From the NCBI RefSeq assembly GCF_000011205.1, contig NC_003106.2, positions 868,001 through 932,000 on the forward strand: 64,000 nucleotides of DNA, written 5' to 3'. Origin of the DNA: Sulfurisphaera tokodaii str. 7 (GTDB lineage Archaea; Thermoproteota; Thermoprotei_A; Sulfolobales; Sulfolobaceae). The position numbers were made by a program, and so were the translations under genes. Each line of letters opens with the position of its first letter. Position 1 is the stretch's first letter. The notes below the pieces were generated by a model that was given only the letters and a program-made list of their open reading frames with translations, searched no databases and was not told where the DNA came from. Shown one piece after another: positions 25,819-35,222 of this stretch.

Positions 25819-26526
25819 GTGGAGGATCTTTTAAAGAAGTATAATGTTAGGATTAGGGAGTTTGAGGTTGATTTGGGCAAAAGTAAGGTTATCTGCAGGG
25901 ACGTGATTCCAAAGGAAGAGCTTCTGGAAAAGATGAAAAAAGTTATTGGTACTTTGTATCTTTATCCTAAATACTTTGTCTTTAATAATTTTATTGCCTA
26001 TTCTTCTCAAGATTTTTTAATAGAGAATTTTGAGAAGATAGTTTCTATTGTGAATTCTTTAGGTAAGAGGAAAGTAATTTTTTACGGTGAAGATTTAGAT
26101 TTACTTTCATTTATTATTAATCACACTTCTGTTAGGGAGTTGAGGGTTATTAAGAAAAATGAATGGGTTGTTGTGAATAACCTGGTTTATAACTTATCTT
26201 GTGGGGAAGCTGGTCTTATTACTATGCTCATGTATTTGCAAGATTTGTTTAGGCCTTTAATTGTAGGTAATTGCGATTTGTTAAAGTATGTTGGTTATTT
26301 TATTAATAGAGGTGTAGTGTCTTTTCTAAAGGAGAGAGTTTTTATTGACGGAAATGTTATTTCTCCTCCTAGTTTAGAGATTTTATCCTATTTTTTAACG
26401 AAGTTTTTAAAGAATAGGTATGAGATTTATAACCCAACTATTGATGTTATTTCCGTTATTAAGAAGATTGAGGAAAATTTTTCAGCGAGAAAAGTCGTTA
26501 TAAAGGGATCTAATGTATATTTTTAA
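25819..26526 (+). CDS. Hypothetical protein, 235 residues
   Basis: Family not recognised. It starts at GTG (EDLLKKYNVRIREFEVDLGKSK), is soluble, and alternates strands and helices (GKRKVIFYGEDLDLLSFIINHTSVRELRVIK, then a hydrophobic helix CGEAGLITMLMYLQD). There is no obvious catalytic motif. It overlaps the HtrA-like gene by 14 bp on the same strand if the long HtrA start is used, so the two genes are probably one transcript and it may act with the protease. Confidence 0.6.
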   Translation: MEDLLKKYNVRIREFEVDLGKSKVICRDVIPKEELLEKMKKVIGTLYLYPKYFVFNNFIAYSSQDFLIENFEKIVSIVNSLGKRKVIFYGEDLDLLSFIINHTSVRELRVIKKNEWVVVNNLVYNLSCGEAGLITMLMYLQDLFRPLIVGNCDLLKYVGYFINRGVVSFLKERVFIDGNVISPPSLEILSYFLTKFLKNRYEIYNPTIDVISVIKKIEENFSARKVVIKGSNVYF

Positions 26527-27445
26527 GTTTATGGATGAGTTTTTAATTATGGATTATTCTTCAATCGTTGAAGAGGTGTCTAAGTCAGTTGTAACTATTT
26601 TAACTAAACAATTAACGCTTGATGAGTTTTTAATGCCATCTATAGCTGAAGGATTAGGTTCTGGGTTTAGTGTTGGCAATGGTTTTGTAATTACTTCTTA
26701 TCACGTTATTCAGAATTCAAGAAATATTGCAGTTGTTAGCAAGGACGGTTTTAGTAGTGAGGCTGATGTGATAGCTGTAAATCCTTTTAATGATCTCGCT
26801 CTTCTTTATACTAATCTTAATTTAAAGGCTTTGAAGTTTTCTGAGAAGGTTAAGGTTGGTGAAGGAGTTTTAGCTATTGGTAGTCCATTAGGTTTAGATA
26901 GTGTAACCTTGGGAATAATAAGTAGCGTAGATAGGACTATACAATCTCCTCTAGGTAATCCGCTCTATGTCTTGCAAACCGATGCTGCTGTTAATCCAGG
27001 GAATAGTGGTGGTCCTCTAATAAATACTAAGGGAGAGGTTGTTGGTGTTGTTACTGCTATGATTCCTTATGCTCAAGGAATAGGGTTTGCTATTCCTTCA
27101 AAGCTTGTTCTTAGTTTTCTGAAGAATGTGGAAAGAAATAATGGTAAATATGTTAGACCTTATTTGGGGATCCGAGTCATTAAATTGAACAAGGCTATAA
27201 GTACTTATTTTAATTTGTCTTCGGATTCCGGTGTTTTAGTTGTTGCTGTTGATGAGGATAGTCCAGCCTACGAGGCTGGAATTAGAAGAGGTGATATAAT
27301 CACTGAGGTTAATGGTAAGAAGATTGAGTCTCAACTAGATTTGGTTGCTAGTATAGATGAGACAGGATTAGAGGAAATTGAAATGAAGATTTTAAGAGGT
27401 AAAGATAAGATTTCTATAAAAGTAGCTCCAGTACCTTTAGGTTAA
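26513..27445 (+). CDS. HtrA/DegP-like serine protease with one PDZ domain, cytoplasmic
   Basis: 310 residues. Trypsin-like fold with the catalytic triad His64 (SYHVI), Asp94 (NPFNDLALL) and Ser165 (NPGNSGGPL), followed by a PDZ domain (YLGIRVIKLN...PAYEAGIRRGDIITEVNGKKI). HtrA proteases cut misfolded proteins. No signal peptide or membrane helix is present, so it should act inside the cell, unlike most HtrA relatives. The first 12 residues (MYIFKFMDEFLI) look like an over-extension; starts at Met7 or Met13 are likely. It overlaps the convergent ring nuclease gene by 9 bp. Confidence 0.88.
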   Translation: MYIFKFMDEFLIMDYSSIVEEVSKSVVTILTKQLTLDEFLMPSIAEGLGSGFSVGNGFVITSYHVIQNSRNIAVVSKDGFSSEADVIAVNPFNDLALLYTNLNLKALKFSEKVKVGEGVLAIGSPLGLDSVTLGIISSVDRTIQSPLGNPLYVLQTDAAVNPGNSGGPLINTKGEVVGVVTAMIPYAQGIGFAIPSKLVLSFLKNVERNNGKYVRPYLGIRVIKLNKAISTYFNLSSDSGVLVVAVDEDSPAYEAGIRRGDIITEVNGKKIESQLDLVASIDETGLEEIEMKILRGKDKISIKVAPVPLG

Positions 27446-27991
27446 CAAAATTGTTTTAGCTCCATGTATTATTAGTTTTTTCAAATCTTCTCCTATCTTT
27501 TCACAAGATCCCGTGTATATTGCTTCATCAATTTCTTTTTCTCTATTCTTTAATTCTTTAATCTGTTGTTGTATTCTATTATATTCTTGTTGCGGTATTA
27601 TTGTAGTGACTAAATAGGCTTGCTTTTTTACTGCCCCTATTGCCGCAGCTACTGACATTGCTTTTCTTCCCCCAGTAAAGTCAATGAAGTCTCCTTTACT
27701 TATTCTTTGAAAGATTTCTTTCTTAAAAATTTCATAATCCTCTTTACTCGTTATGTCATTTATAGATATGGGTATATCAGCTATTTGTGCTGGTACTCTC
27801 ATACAAATGAATAGTGCTTTAACTAATTTCCATGCTAACTCTACTTCTTTGTCTTTCGTTCTGATTATGTAAACATCTTGAATTTCAATTTTAGTCGGGT
27901 TTTCACTTTCATATGTGCCATTAATGAGATTTGTGTATGTTTCGAAAATTCCTCCAGGTGAAGTACCAAGTGTTGCTATTAATTTTACCAT
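27437..27991 (-). CDS. crn1: Crn1-type CRISPR ring nuclease (cyclic oligoadenylate degrading, CARF fold)
   Basis: 184 residues. It begins MVKLIATLGTSPGG, with Ser11 as in Sso2081, where Ser11 and Lys168 are needed for cleavage of cyclic tetra-adenylate; then GDFIDFTGGRKAMSVAAAIGA and TTIIPQQEYNRIQQQIKEL, all typical of Crn1 and of the CARF ligand pocket. Lys165 or a neighbour may be the second key residue. These enzymes switch off type III CRISPR signalling by degrading cOA. No CRISPR array or cas gene is in the window. It is third in a leftward operon with mtnA (32 bp gap) and a metallopeptidase gene. Confidence 0.82.
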   Translation of the reverse strand: MVKLIATLGTSPGGIFETYTNLINGTYESENPTKIEIQDVYIIRTKDKEVELAWKLVKALFICMRVPAQIADIPISINDITSKEDYEIFKKEIFQRISKGDFIDFTGGRKAMSVAAAIGAVKKQAYLVTTIIPQQEYNRIQQQIKELKNREKEIDEAIYTGSCEKIGEDLKKLIIHGAKTILLT

Positions 27992-28023
27992 AAAAAGAAT
28001 AGAGATGGGAGCAAAATAAGTTT

Positions 28024-29112
28024 TTATAGACCTATTATTTTTGGTATGTTCTTTTCGAATGGTGGGTAAATTACTCCTTTTTCAGTTATTAGTGCTGTTA
28101 TATACTTTGGTGGTGTGACGTCAAATACTGGGTTGTATACTTTTACGTTTTCTGGGACTATAGGAATTCCTCTAATTGTTCTAACCTCATTTGGATCTCT
28201 CTCTTCTATCTTTATTTCATCTACTTTGCTTTTTAAATCGAAGGATGATGATGGTGCTAAAGCATAAAATGGTATTCCTAACTCGTGGGAAATTACAGCC
28301 TCTTTAAATGTCCCAATTTTATTGAATACATGCCCATCTTTTAATATCCTATCTGCACCAACCATCACACTATTTACCATGTTTTTATATATTACTAATC
28401 CTACTGCAGTGTCTGTGATTAATGTTACTTGTATTCCTTCTGCCATTAGCTCATAAACTGTTAGCCTACTTCCTTGCAGCCAAGGTCTGGTTTCTGGTGC
28501 TATTACTGAGACTTTCATTCCTAGGTAGTGGGCTAATTTTACTGGTGCTAGTGCAGTTCCTAAGCCTGTTCCAGTTGCTAATCCGCCAGCGTTACATTGG
28601 GTTAGTATCGTATCCCCATCACTAATTTTTTCTAATCCGTACATACCTATTTTTAGTTCTGCTTCAAGTTCTTCCTCATAAATTCTGTTTGCTTCTTCTT
28701 TCATTAATTGGATAAGTTCGCTTACACTTTTTGCTTCCCCTTCTTCGATTTTCTTTTTTGCAAAGTTAAGCATTCTTGAGGTGGCCCAAGAAAGGTTTAC
28801 TGCTGTTGGTCTTGCTTGATCCATTATTTGTTTTGCTTTAACTAGTTCTTCTATTGCTTCATTTAATGTATTTGGTTTTGTTGATATCAATGCTAAAACC
28901 ATACCATAACCTGCTGTTATTCCTATTGCCGGTGCTCCTCTCACTTGCATTAGCTTTATTGCTTTTGCAACTTCTTCTGGTGTTTTTACTGTAATGTATG
29001 TTGTCTGAAACGGCAAGGCTGATTGGTCTAGTAAATCTAAACTATCTTCTCTCCAAATTATTGGTTTTAATTTTGGCTTAAAGACTGCTTTTAGTTCTTC
29101 TAGCGTTACCAT
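28024..29112 (-). CDS. mtnA: S-methyl-5-thioribose-1-phosphate isomerase
   Basis: 362 residues of the aIF2B/MtnA superfamily. MtnA features: [13 protein letters not shown] (58-70), the catalytic cysteine Cys173 in [24 protein letters not shown], and catalytic Asp253 in VGADRI followed by [10 protein letters not shown]. It converts methylthioribose-1-phosphate to methylthioribulose-1-phosphate in methionine salvage. The Cys/Asp pair separates it from the related ribose-1,5-bisphosphate isomerase and aIF2B subunits, though these are close relatives. It sits between the metallopeptidase and ring nuclease genes, an unusual partner for the latter. Confidence 0.88.
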   Translation of the reverse strand: MVTLEELKAVFKPKLKPIIWREDSLDLLDQSALPFQTTYITVKTPEEVAKAIKLMQVRGAPAIGITAGYGMVLALISTKPNTLNEAIEELVKAKQIMDQARPTAVNLSWATSRMLNFAKKKIEEGEAKSVSELIQLMKEEANRIYEEELEAELKIGMYGLEKISDGDTILTQCNAGGLATGTGLGTALAPVKLAHYLGMKVSVIAPETRPWLQGSRLTVYELMAEGIQVTLITDTAVGLVIYKNMVNSVMVGADRILKDGHVFNKIGTFKEAVISHELGIPFYALAPSSSFDLKSKVDEIKIEERDPNEVRTIRGIPIVPENVKVYNPVFDVTPPKYITALITEKGVIYPPFEKNIPKIIGL

Positions 29113-29137
29113 CGTTTTTATTTTTCTTCAAGGGAAA

Positions 29138-29533
29138 TTAAATATGTTTGCATATTTCTTTAAGTTCTTTATATGGTGGTTTCTTTATTTTTCTGAAATG
29201 GGGATGATTATGGTTTCTTAGTCCTCCTTTCATTGAGTTTGGTATGTGTGTCAATTCGTGGAGAATGACGTAAGCTTTTTCTTCACAAGGCAAATTATCA
29301 TACTTTTCTGAGATTACTTCCACTATATAAAGTATTGATGGCGATAAGATAAATCTCCATTGTGAGGGAAGCATTAATGTTCTCGCTATTGCTTTACTTC
29401 TTGACCCTTGACTTCTTATAAAGGCAATTCTTTCTAAATTTAATTTTAACTCAAATTTTTCATTAACAATTTTTGCAAGTTCTTTAACATCATCTGCATA
29501 CTGAAATTTCATTATATTTATACCTCCCTTCAT
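29138..29533 (-). CDS. Small zinc metallopeptidase-like protein (HExxH)
   Basis: 131 residues with the zincin motif HELTH in AYVILHELTHIPNSMKGGLRNHNHPHFRKIKK; the later HPHF would give a third ligand, as in SprT/DUF45-like proteins. Function unknown; a small cytosolic protease is likely. The Met8 codon (29512) is the better start: it lies 28 bp from a minus-strand TATATA (29538-29543) and gives a leaderless message. The gene heads the operon with mtnA and crn1 (25 and 32 bp gaps) and is divergent from the CARF-PIN gene. Confidence 0.75.
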   Translation of the reverse strand: MKGGINIMKFQYADDVKELAKIVNEKFELKLNLERIAFIRSQGSRSKAIARTLMLPSQWRFILSPSILYIVEVISEKYDNLPCEEKAYVILHELTHIPNSMKGGLRNHNHPHFRKIKKPPYKELKEICKHI

Positions 29534-29544
29534 ATGTTATATAC
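29513..29544. promoter_or_regulatory. Two interleaved divergent leaderless promoters
   Basis: Only 32 bp separate the Met8 start of the metallopeptidase gene from the ATG of the CARF-PIN gene. TTTATA at 29517-29522 is 27 bp upstream of the rightward ATG (29545), and TATATA at 29538-29543 is 27 bp upstream of the leftward ATG (29512). Each TATA box therefore sits on the other promoter's start site, so the two transcripts should exclude or track each other. Confidence 0.65.
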
Positions 29545-30795
29545 ATGATTCTTGGAACTTTGGGATCTAATAAGCTTGTTACAACAACTAATGCCATTTT
29601 AACTGAAGTATTTACTGGTATAAAGCCAGATAAAATATTAATTCTTTCAGAAGATAATCCGGAGAGGGATTACACTAAAATATCTGATATCCTTAAACTG
29701 TTTGGAATAAATTCAAGTGTTTCTGTAGAGGTTATGGGAGAAGGTATAAAGGAGTGGAAGGATAAGCTTTCCAGTATTAAAATGGATATTATTGACATTA
29801 CTCCTGGGAGAAAATATATGGCGTTGACTACATATGTTTACTCTAGTGCTCAAGAGATAAGGTACGTGTATTTAAAAGAGGAGAGCGAAGGTTACAGAGT
29901 TTTTGGATATGTGCCTTTTCATGACTTAGTAGTTTATAATGTAAGGAGTGGTGAAATTATTAATTTTGATCCTCCAAAGACTGTTACTGGAGATAAAGAG
30001 GCTAAGATAACTATTGATGGTTTAAGGGCACTATTAAATTTATACTTACTTCTTTCTGATAAGGTTGAACTTGAGGTTAAGGGTGATATTTCAACCAGCA
30101 TTACTATAAGTAAAAATGGTGTTGATATCGATGAAACATTATACGATAAAAGTGCTATGGAAACTTGCCTTTTACGTTCTGGTTTTTTAAGGTTTAAACA
30201 AGAGGATGAGATTAAAAGATGGGCTATGGATAGGGATACTAAATTCTTAGCTGATACTAATGTTTATATCAATTTGGGTGATAGAGTAGGGTGGTTAACT
30301 AAGGGCAAAGTATTGCCTTCTTCCTCAACTTATCATGAGTTAGATAATATGTTAAAGACTACTCAAAAGAATGATGTAAAATTATATTTAGCTAATCTTG
30401 GAATGGATAGTTATAAAAGAATACATAAATGGGTTCCTAATGAAAAGGGTAGTGGTTCAGATATTAGGTTAATTAATGAGGCATTAACACTGAAGTCTTA
30501 CTATCCAGAGGTTATCCTTATTACTGGCGATACTGGTGTTTATAACTCAGCTAGACAAAAAATAAGGGTCATTTTATTAAAAGATAAAGAAAGAGGCAAG
30601 GGGGCAATAGAGTATCTTTTAGAATGCCTTAGGTATTTTAGTGATATTGATATAAGTGTGAATGGTCAAATGTATTCTGTTATAAAAAGAGAAAAAGCTT
30701 ATGGTGAAGAGAAGATCAAAATAGTTAATATGAAAAAAGAATATAATTATCCCTATTTTATTAGTTTGGTTGAGGCATTTTTATATGAAATGTGA
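29545..30795 (+). CDS. CARF-PIN fusion protein (candidate cyclic-oligoadenylate-activated RNase)
   Basis: 416 residues. The N-terminal part (about 1-140) is a CARF-like Rossmann domain: MILGTLGSNKLVTTTNAIL at the first loop and IDITPGRKYMALTTYVYSSAQEIRYVYL as the GRK ligand loop. A middle helical linker (155-230) follows. The C-terminal part is a PIN nuclease: FLADTNVYINLGDRVGW (first Asp), STYHELDNML (Glu), SDIRLINEAL (Asp) and ITGDTGVYNSARQ. CARF-PIN proteins are a predicted class of cOA-controlled effectors in type III CRISPR immunity. Here a cOA ring nuclease is encoded in the divergent operon. The last 26 bp overlap the next gene. Confidence 0.78.
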   Translation: MILGTLGSNKLVTTTNAILTEVFTGIKPDKILILSEDNPERDYTKISDILKLFGINSSVSVEVMGEGIKEWKDKLSSIKMDIIDITPGRKYMALTTYVYSSAQEIRYVYLKEESEGYRVFGYVPFHDLVVYNVRSGEIINFDPPKTVTGDKEAKITIDGLRALLNLYLLLSDKVELEVKGDISTSITISKNGVDIDETLYDKSAMETCLLRSGFLRFKQEDEIKRWAMDRDTKFLADTNVYINLGDRVGWLTKGKVLPSSSTYHELDNMLKTTQKNDVKLYLANLGMDSYKRIHKWVPNEKGSGSDIRLINEALTLKSYYPEVILITGDTGVYNSARQKIRVILLKDKERGKGAIEYLLECLRYFSDIDISVNGQMYSVIKREKAYGEEKIKIVNMKKEYNYPYFISLVEAFLYEM

Positions 30796-31354
30796 TGTAG
30801 TATCTGCTATATTTCACCCCTCTGTAGTTACCTTTGTAGCTTTTCTATCTGTTATTCTATATCTTAACCTAGGACCTATTCCTCTACTTATTGTTACTGT
30901 TTTTTATTCTCTGTTACCTTTCTTGATAGTATTTATAATGAAAGAGCTGAGGTTTGTTAGTGATATTTATGTTAGTAAAAGAAATGAAAGAATTATTCCA
31001 ATGATTTTAGCCTTAGTTTCTTACGTTATTGGTTTACTGTTTTTAATGCATGATTACTTTATGTTTAATGTTCTCTTAATTTATATAATAAATACACTAA
31101 TAATCTTAATGGTAACTCTAAAATTTAAGATAAGTGTGCATGTAAGTACCACAGTTGGCAGTATATCCTTATTGGTCTTTGTATTAGGTTTTCCTTTTAT
31201 TTTTCTATATCTTTTTGGAATTTTAATCTCTTATGTTAGATATAAAATGAAAGCACATACACTATCTCAAGTCATTTCAGCGTGGATTTTCGCTCCTCTT
31301 TCATATCTAGAGTTTTATATTATGTTTCATACTTTCTTTTATGTTCGGACCTAG
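30770..31354 (+). CDS. PAP2-like membrane phosphatase
   Basis: 194 residues with about six membrane helices. The pattern [15 protein letters not shown], then KISVHVS, then [16 protein letters not shown] corresponds to the KxxxxxxRP, PSGH and SRxxxxxHxxxD motifs of the type 2 phosphatidic acid phosphatase family in a degenerate archaeal form. It would remove phosphate from a lipid or polyprenyl pyrophosphate carrier at the membrane. It overlaps the CARF-PIN gene by 26 bp and treZ by 14 bp; Met7 ([10 protein letters not shown]) is a likely start. Confidence 0.6.
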   Translation: MRHFYMKCDVVSAIFHPSVVTFVAFLSVILYLNLGPIPLLIVTVFYSLLPFLIVFIMKELRFVSDIYVSKRNERIIPMILALVSYVIGLLFLMHDYFMFNVLLIYIINTLIILMVTLKFKISVHVSTTVGSISLLVFVLGFPFIFLYLFGILISYVRYKMKAHTLSQVISAWIFAPLSYLEFYIMFHTFFYVRT

Positions 31355-33036
31355 TTTTCTAAGTGAAAATGAGGTTGAGTTTATTTTATGGGCTCCTTAT
31401 CAGAAAAAAGCAACTTTAAGACTTAATGAAGAGAAGTATGACATGGAGAAGGATGAAAAGGGTTACTTCAGAATTACAGTGAATGCTAAGGAGGGGGATA
31501 AGTACTCTTTTATAATCGATAAAGGTGAAATTCCAGATCCAGCAAGTAGATATCAGCCAGATGGTGTTCATGGTAGATCACAGTTGATTTCTCTCAAATA
31601 TGAATGGAAGAGTAGGGAAGTTAAGATAAAGCCAGAGGATTTAATAATCTATGAGCTTCATATAGGTACTTTTACTCAAGAAGGCACCTTTTATTCAGCT
31701 GTTGAGAAGCTTGATTATTTGGTTAACCTGGGTGTTACTGCAATTGAAATTATGCCAGTTCATCAATTTCCAGGCAAAAAGGATTGGGGCTATGATGGTG
31801 TTTATCTTTATGCGGTTCAAAATACTTATGGCGGTCCTTATGCCTTTATGAAATTTATTGATGAGGCTCATCAGAGAGGTCTGGCAGTAATTCTAGATGT
31901 TGTCTACAATCATGTTGGTCCAGAAGGTAATTATATGATGTTTTTAGGTCCTTACTATGATGTTTTTAGGTCCTTACTTTTCACAAAAGTATAAAACGCC
32001 GTGGGGTTTAACTTTTAACTTTGACGATGCATATAGTGACGAGGTAAGAAAGTTTATTTTAGATAATGTTAGATATTGGTTCAATGTTTTTCATGTTGAT
32101 GGTTTGCGTTTAGATGCTGTCCATGCTATTTATGATTCTTCTCCAAAACATATTCTTCAAGATATTGCTGAGCTTTCTCACTCTTTAGGTAAGTTTGTTA
32201 TTGCCGAAAGTGATTTGAATGATCCTAAAATCATTGATGATAAATGTGGTTATAAGATAGACGCTCAATGGGTTGATGATTTCCATCATTCGGTTCACGC
32301 ATATTTAACTGGGGAGAGAAACAGTTATTATTCTGATTTCGGGACTTTAGATGATATAGTCAAGGCTTTTAAAGATGTGTTCGTATATGATGGTAAGTAT
32401 TCTAACTTCAGGAAGAAAACTCATGGTGCTCCAGTCGGTAATTTAAATGCTTGTAAGTTTGTTGTCTATATTCAAAACCATGATCAAGTAGGTAATAGGG
32501 GTAATGGCGATAGGCTTTCTACTCTAGTTGATAAGCAAAGTTATATGATTGCTTCGGCATTATATCTTCTCTCTCCTTTCATACCAATGATTTTTATGGG
32601 TGAGGAATATTATGAGAAAAACCCATTTCTTTTCTTCTCCGATTTTTCAGATCCTAATTTGATTAAGGGTGTTAGGGAGGGCAGGTTAAGGGACAATGGA
32701 CAATCAATTGATCCACAATCTGATGAAGCCTTTCTGAAGAGTAAGTTAAGCTGGAATATTGATAAAGAAATGCTCGAATATTACAGGACTCTTATCAAGG
32801 TAAGGAAGGAGTTCGGAAATAAATGCTCTAGGAGGGTTGAAGTTGATAAGACTGATAATTGGTTAGTAATAGGTTTGGAAAAAATTTTCCTTCTAGTTGC
32901 TTTTTCAGATACTGGATTAATTTTAAGATATAATGGGGAATTATTATTTTCAACTTCTGATTTTCCTAAAAGAATAGTTAGTAGTAAGGAGATTAAGGTA
33001 AAGAAAGGTGTTGGTGTTTATAAGTACCTATTGTAA
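31341..33036 (+). pseudogene. treZ: Maltooligosyltrehalose trehalohydrolase, frameshifted by a tandem duplication
   Basis: Two overlapping frames (31341-31994 and 31957-33036) together make one TreZ of about 560 residues. The first holds the N-terminal beta domain and the start of the GH13 barrel ([27 protein letters not shown]); the second holds the catalytic residues: [11 protein letters not shown] (nucleophile), FVIAESD (acid/base) and [10 protein letters not shown] 22-bp block (31935-31956) is repeated at 31957-31978, which shifts the frame; deleting one copy restores [19 protein letters not shown]. TreZ frees trehalose from maltooligosyl-trehalose. The repeat itself supplies an ATG (31957) where ribosomes could restart, so a two-part product is conceivable. 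Confidence 0.85.
31935..31978 (+). repeat. 22-bp tandem duplication inside treZ
   Basis: ATGATGTTTTTAGGTCC... occurs twice head to tail (31935-31956, 31957-31978) with no mismatch. 22 is not a multiple of 3, so it breaks the reading frame. This is the kind of change expected from replication slippage. Confidence 0.95.
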
Positions 33037-33071
33037 GTAAAGTTTTTATGACAATCTTATAAAAATAAACT

Positions 33072-35222
33072 ATGGTTTTTTCACACAAGGATAGACCATT
33101 AAGACCAGGAGAGCCATATCCTCTTGGAGCTAATTGGGAAGAAGAAGATGATGGTGTGAACTTCTCTATCTTTTCGGAAAATGCGACTAAGGTTGAACTT
33201 TTAATTTACTCCCCTACTAATCAGAAATATCCTAAAGAAGTTATCGAGGTTAAGCAGAGATCTGGTGATATTTGGCACGTCTTTGTCCCAGGTTTGGGAC
33301 CGGGTACACTTTACGCATATAGAATTTATGGTCCTTATAAGCCAGATCAAGGTTTAAGATTTAATCCTAATAAGGTTCTAATTGATCCTTATGCTAAGGC
33401 TATAAATGGGACATTAAACTGGAATGATGCTGTTTTTGGTTATAAGATAGGCGATTCTAACCAGGATTTGTCCTTTGATGATAGGCCAGATGATGAATTT
33501 ATTCCTAAGGGTGTTGTTATTAATCCTTATTTTGAGTGGGATGATGATCACTTTTTTAGGAGAAAGAAGATACCATTAAAGGATACTATTATTTATGAAG
33601 TTCATGTTAAAGGTTTTACTAAATTAAGACCTGATTTACCAGAAAATATTAGAGGTACTTATAAAGGATTTGCCTCTAGACAGATGATCGAATATTTGAA
33701 AGATTTGGGGGTAACTACAGTCGAGATAATGCCAGTACAGCAGTTTGTTGATGATAGGTTTCTAGTAGAGAAGGGATTAAGGAATTACTGGGGATATAAT
33801 CCCATAAATTATTTTTCACCTGAATGTAGATATTCCTCTTCTGGCTGTATGGGTGAACAAGTTAACGAGTTTAAGGAGATGGTTAATGAGCTGCACAACG
33901 CTGGCTTCGAGGTAATTATTGATGTTGTTTATAACCATACTGCGGAAGGGAATCATTTAGGTCCTACTCTTTCATTCAGAGGTATAGATAATTTGGCTTA
34001 TTACATGTTAGTTCCAGATAATAAGAGATATTATTTAGACTTTACTGGAACTGGAAACACCTTAAATCTGAGTCATCCGAGGGTATTGCAAATGGTTCTG
34101 GATAGTCTTAGATATTGGGTTTTAGAGATGCATGTTGACGGTTTTAGGTTTGATTTAGCTGCTGCCCTAGCTAGACAATTATACAGTGTAAATATGCTTT
34201 CAACTTTCTTTGTTGCAATTCAGCAAGATCCCGTTCTTTCTCAAGTTAAGTTAATAGCGGAACCTTGGGATGTTGGTCCAGGGGGATATCAGGTTGGTAA
34301 TTTTCCATATTTGTGGGCCGAATGGAACGGTAAGTATAGAGATACTATAAGGAGATTTTGGAGAGGTGAGGCGATCCCCTATGAGGAGTTGGCTAATAGG
34401 CTTATGGGTTCTCCAGATTTATATGCTGGAAATAATAAGACTCCTTTCGCTAGTATAAATTATATAACTTCTCATGATGGTTTTACTTTAGAGGATTTAG
34501 TTAGTTATAATCAAAAGCATAATGAAGCTAACGGTTTTAATAATCAAGATGGCATGAACGAGAATTATAGTTGGAATTGTGGAGTTGAGGGAGAGACTAA
34601 TGATGCTAATGTTATTCAATGTAGAGAGAAACAAAAAAGGAATTTTATCATAACACTTTTTGTAAGTCAAGGGGTTCCAATGATTTTAGGTGGCGATGAG
34701 CTAAGTAGAACACAAAGAGGAAATAACAATGCTTTTTGCCAAGATAACGAAATAAGTTGGTTTAATTGGAATCTTGATGAGAGGAAACAGAGGTTTCATG
34801 ATTTTGTTAGGAGTATGATTTATTTCTATAGAGCTCATCCAATATTTAGAAGAGAAAGATACTTTCAAGGTAAGAAATTACATGGTATGCCATTAAAGGA
34901 TGTCACTTTTCTAAAACCAGATGGAAATGAAGCTGACGAACAAACATGGAAGTCACCAACTAATTTTATTGCATATATTTTAGAGGGTAGTGTTATTGAT
35001 GAAGTAAATGATAGGGGTGAGAGAATAGCTGACGATTCTTTCTTAATCATCCTTAATGGTTCACCAAATAATATTAAGTTCAAATTCCCGCAAGGTAAAT
35101 GGAGTTTAGTTGTTTCTTCATATTTGAGAGAACTTAGAGATGACGAGAGAGTTGTTGATGGTGGCAAGGAACTGGAAATTGAGGGAAGGACCGCAATGGT
35201 ATATAGGAGGATTGAATATTAG
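33072..35222 (+). CDS. treX: Glycogen debranching enzyme
   Basis: 716 residues of the isoamylase/TreX type (GH13). N-terminal CBM48-like domain (PYPLGANWEEEDDGVNFSIFSENATKVELL), then the barrel: VVYNHTAEGNHLGP, nucleophile in DGFRFDLAAALAR, acid in LIAEPWDVGPGGYQ, and SHDGFTLEDLVSYNQKHNEANG. It hydrolyses the alpha-1,6 branches of glycogen and so feeds linear maltodextrins to TreY. It lies 35 bp after treZ and 0 bp before treY, as in the tre operons of other Sulfolobales. Confidence 0.95.
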   Translation: MVFSHKDRPLRPGEPYPLGANWEEEDDGVNFSIFSENATKVELLIYSPTNQKYPKEVIEVKQRSGDIWHVFVPGLGPGTLYAYRIYGPYKPDQGLRFNPNKVLIDPYAKAINGTLNWNDAVFGYKIGDSNQDLSFDDRPDDEFIPKGVVINPYFEWDDDHFFRRKKIPLKDTIIYEVHVKGFTKLRPDLPENIRGTYKGFASRQMIEYLKDLGVTTVEIMPVQQFVDDRFLVEKGLRNYWGYNPINYFSPECRYSSSGCMGEQVNEFKEMVNELHNAGFEVIIDVVYNHTAEGNHLGPTLSFRGIDNLAYYMLVPDNKRYYLDFTGTGNTLNLSHPRVLQMVLDSLRYWVLEMHVDGFRFDLAAALARQLYSVNMLSTFFVAIQQDPVLSQVKLIAEPWDVGPGGYQVGNFPYLWAEWNGKYRDTIRRFWRGEAIPYEELANRLMGSPDLYAGNNKTPFASINYITSHDGFTLEDLVSYNQKHNEANGFNNQDGMNENYSWNCGVEGETNDANVIQCREKQKRNFIITLFVSQGVPMILGGDELSRTQRGNNNAFCQDNEISWFNWNLDERKQRFHDFVRSMIYFYRAHPIFRRERYFQGKKLHGMPLKDVTFLKPDGNEADEQTWKSPTNFIAYILEGSVIDEVNDRGERIADDSFLIILNGSPNNIKFKFPQGKWSLVVSSYLRELRDDERVVDGGKELEIEGRTAMVYRRIEY

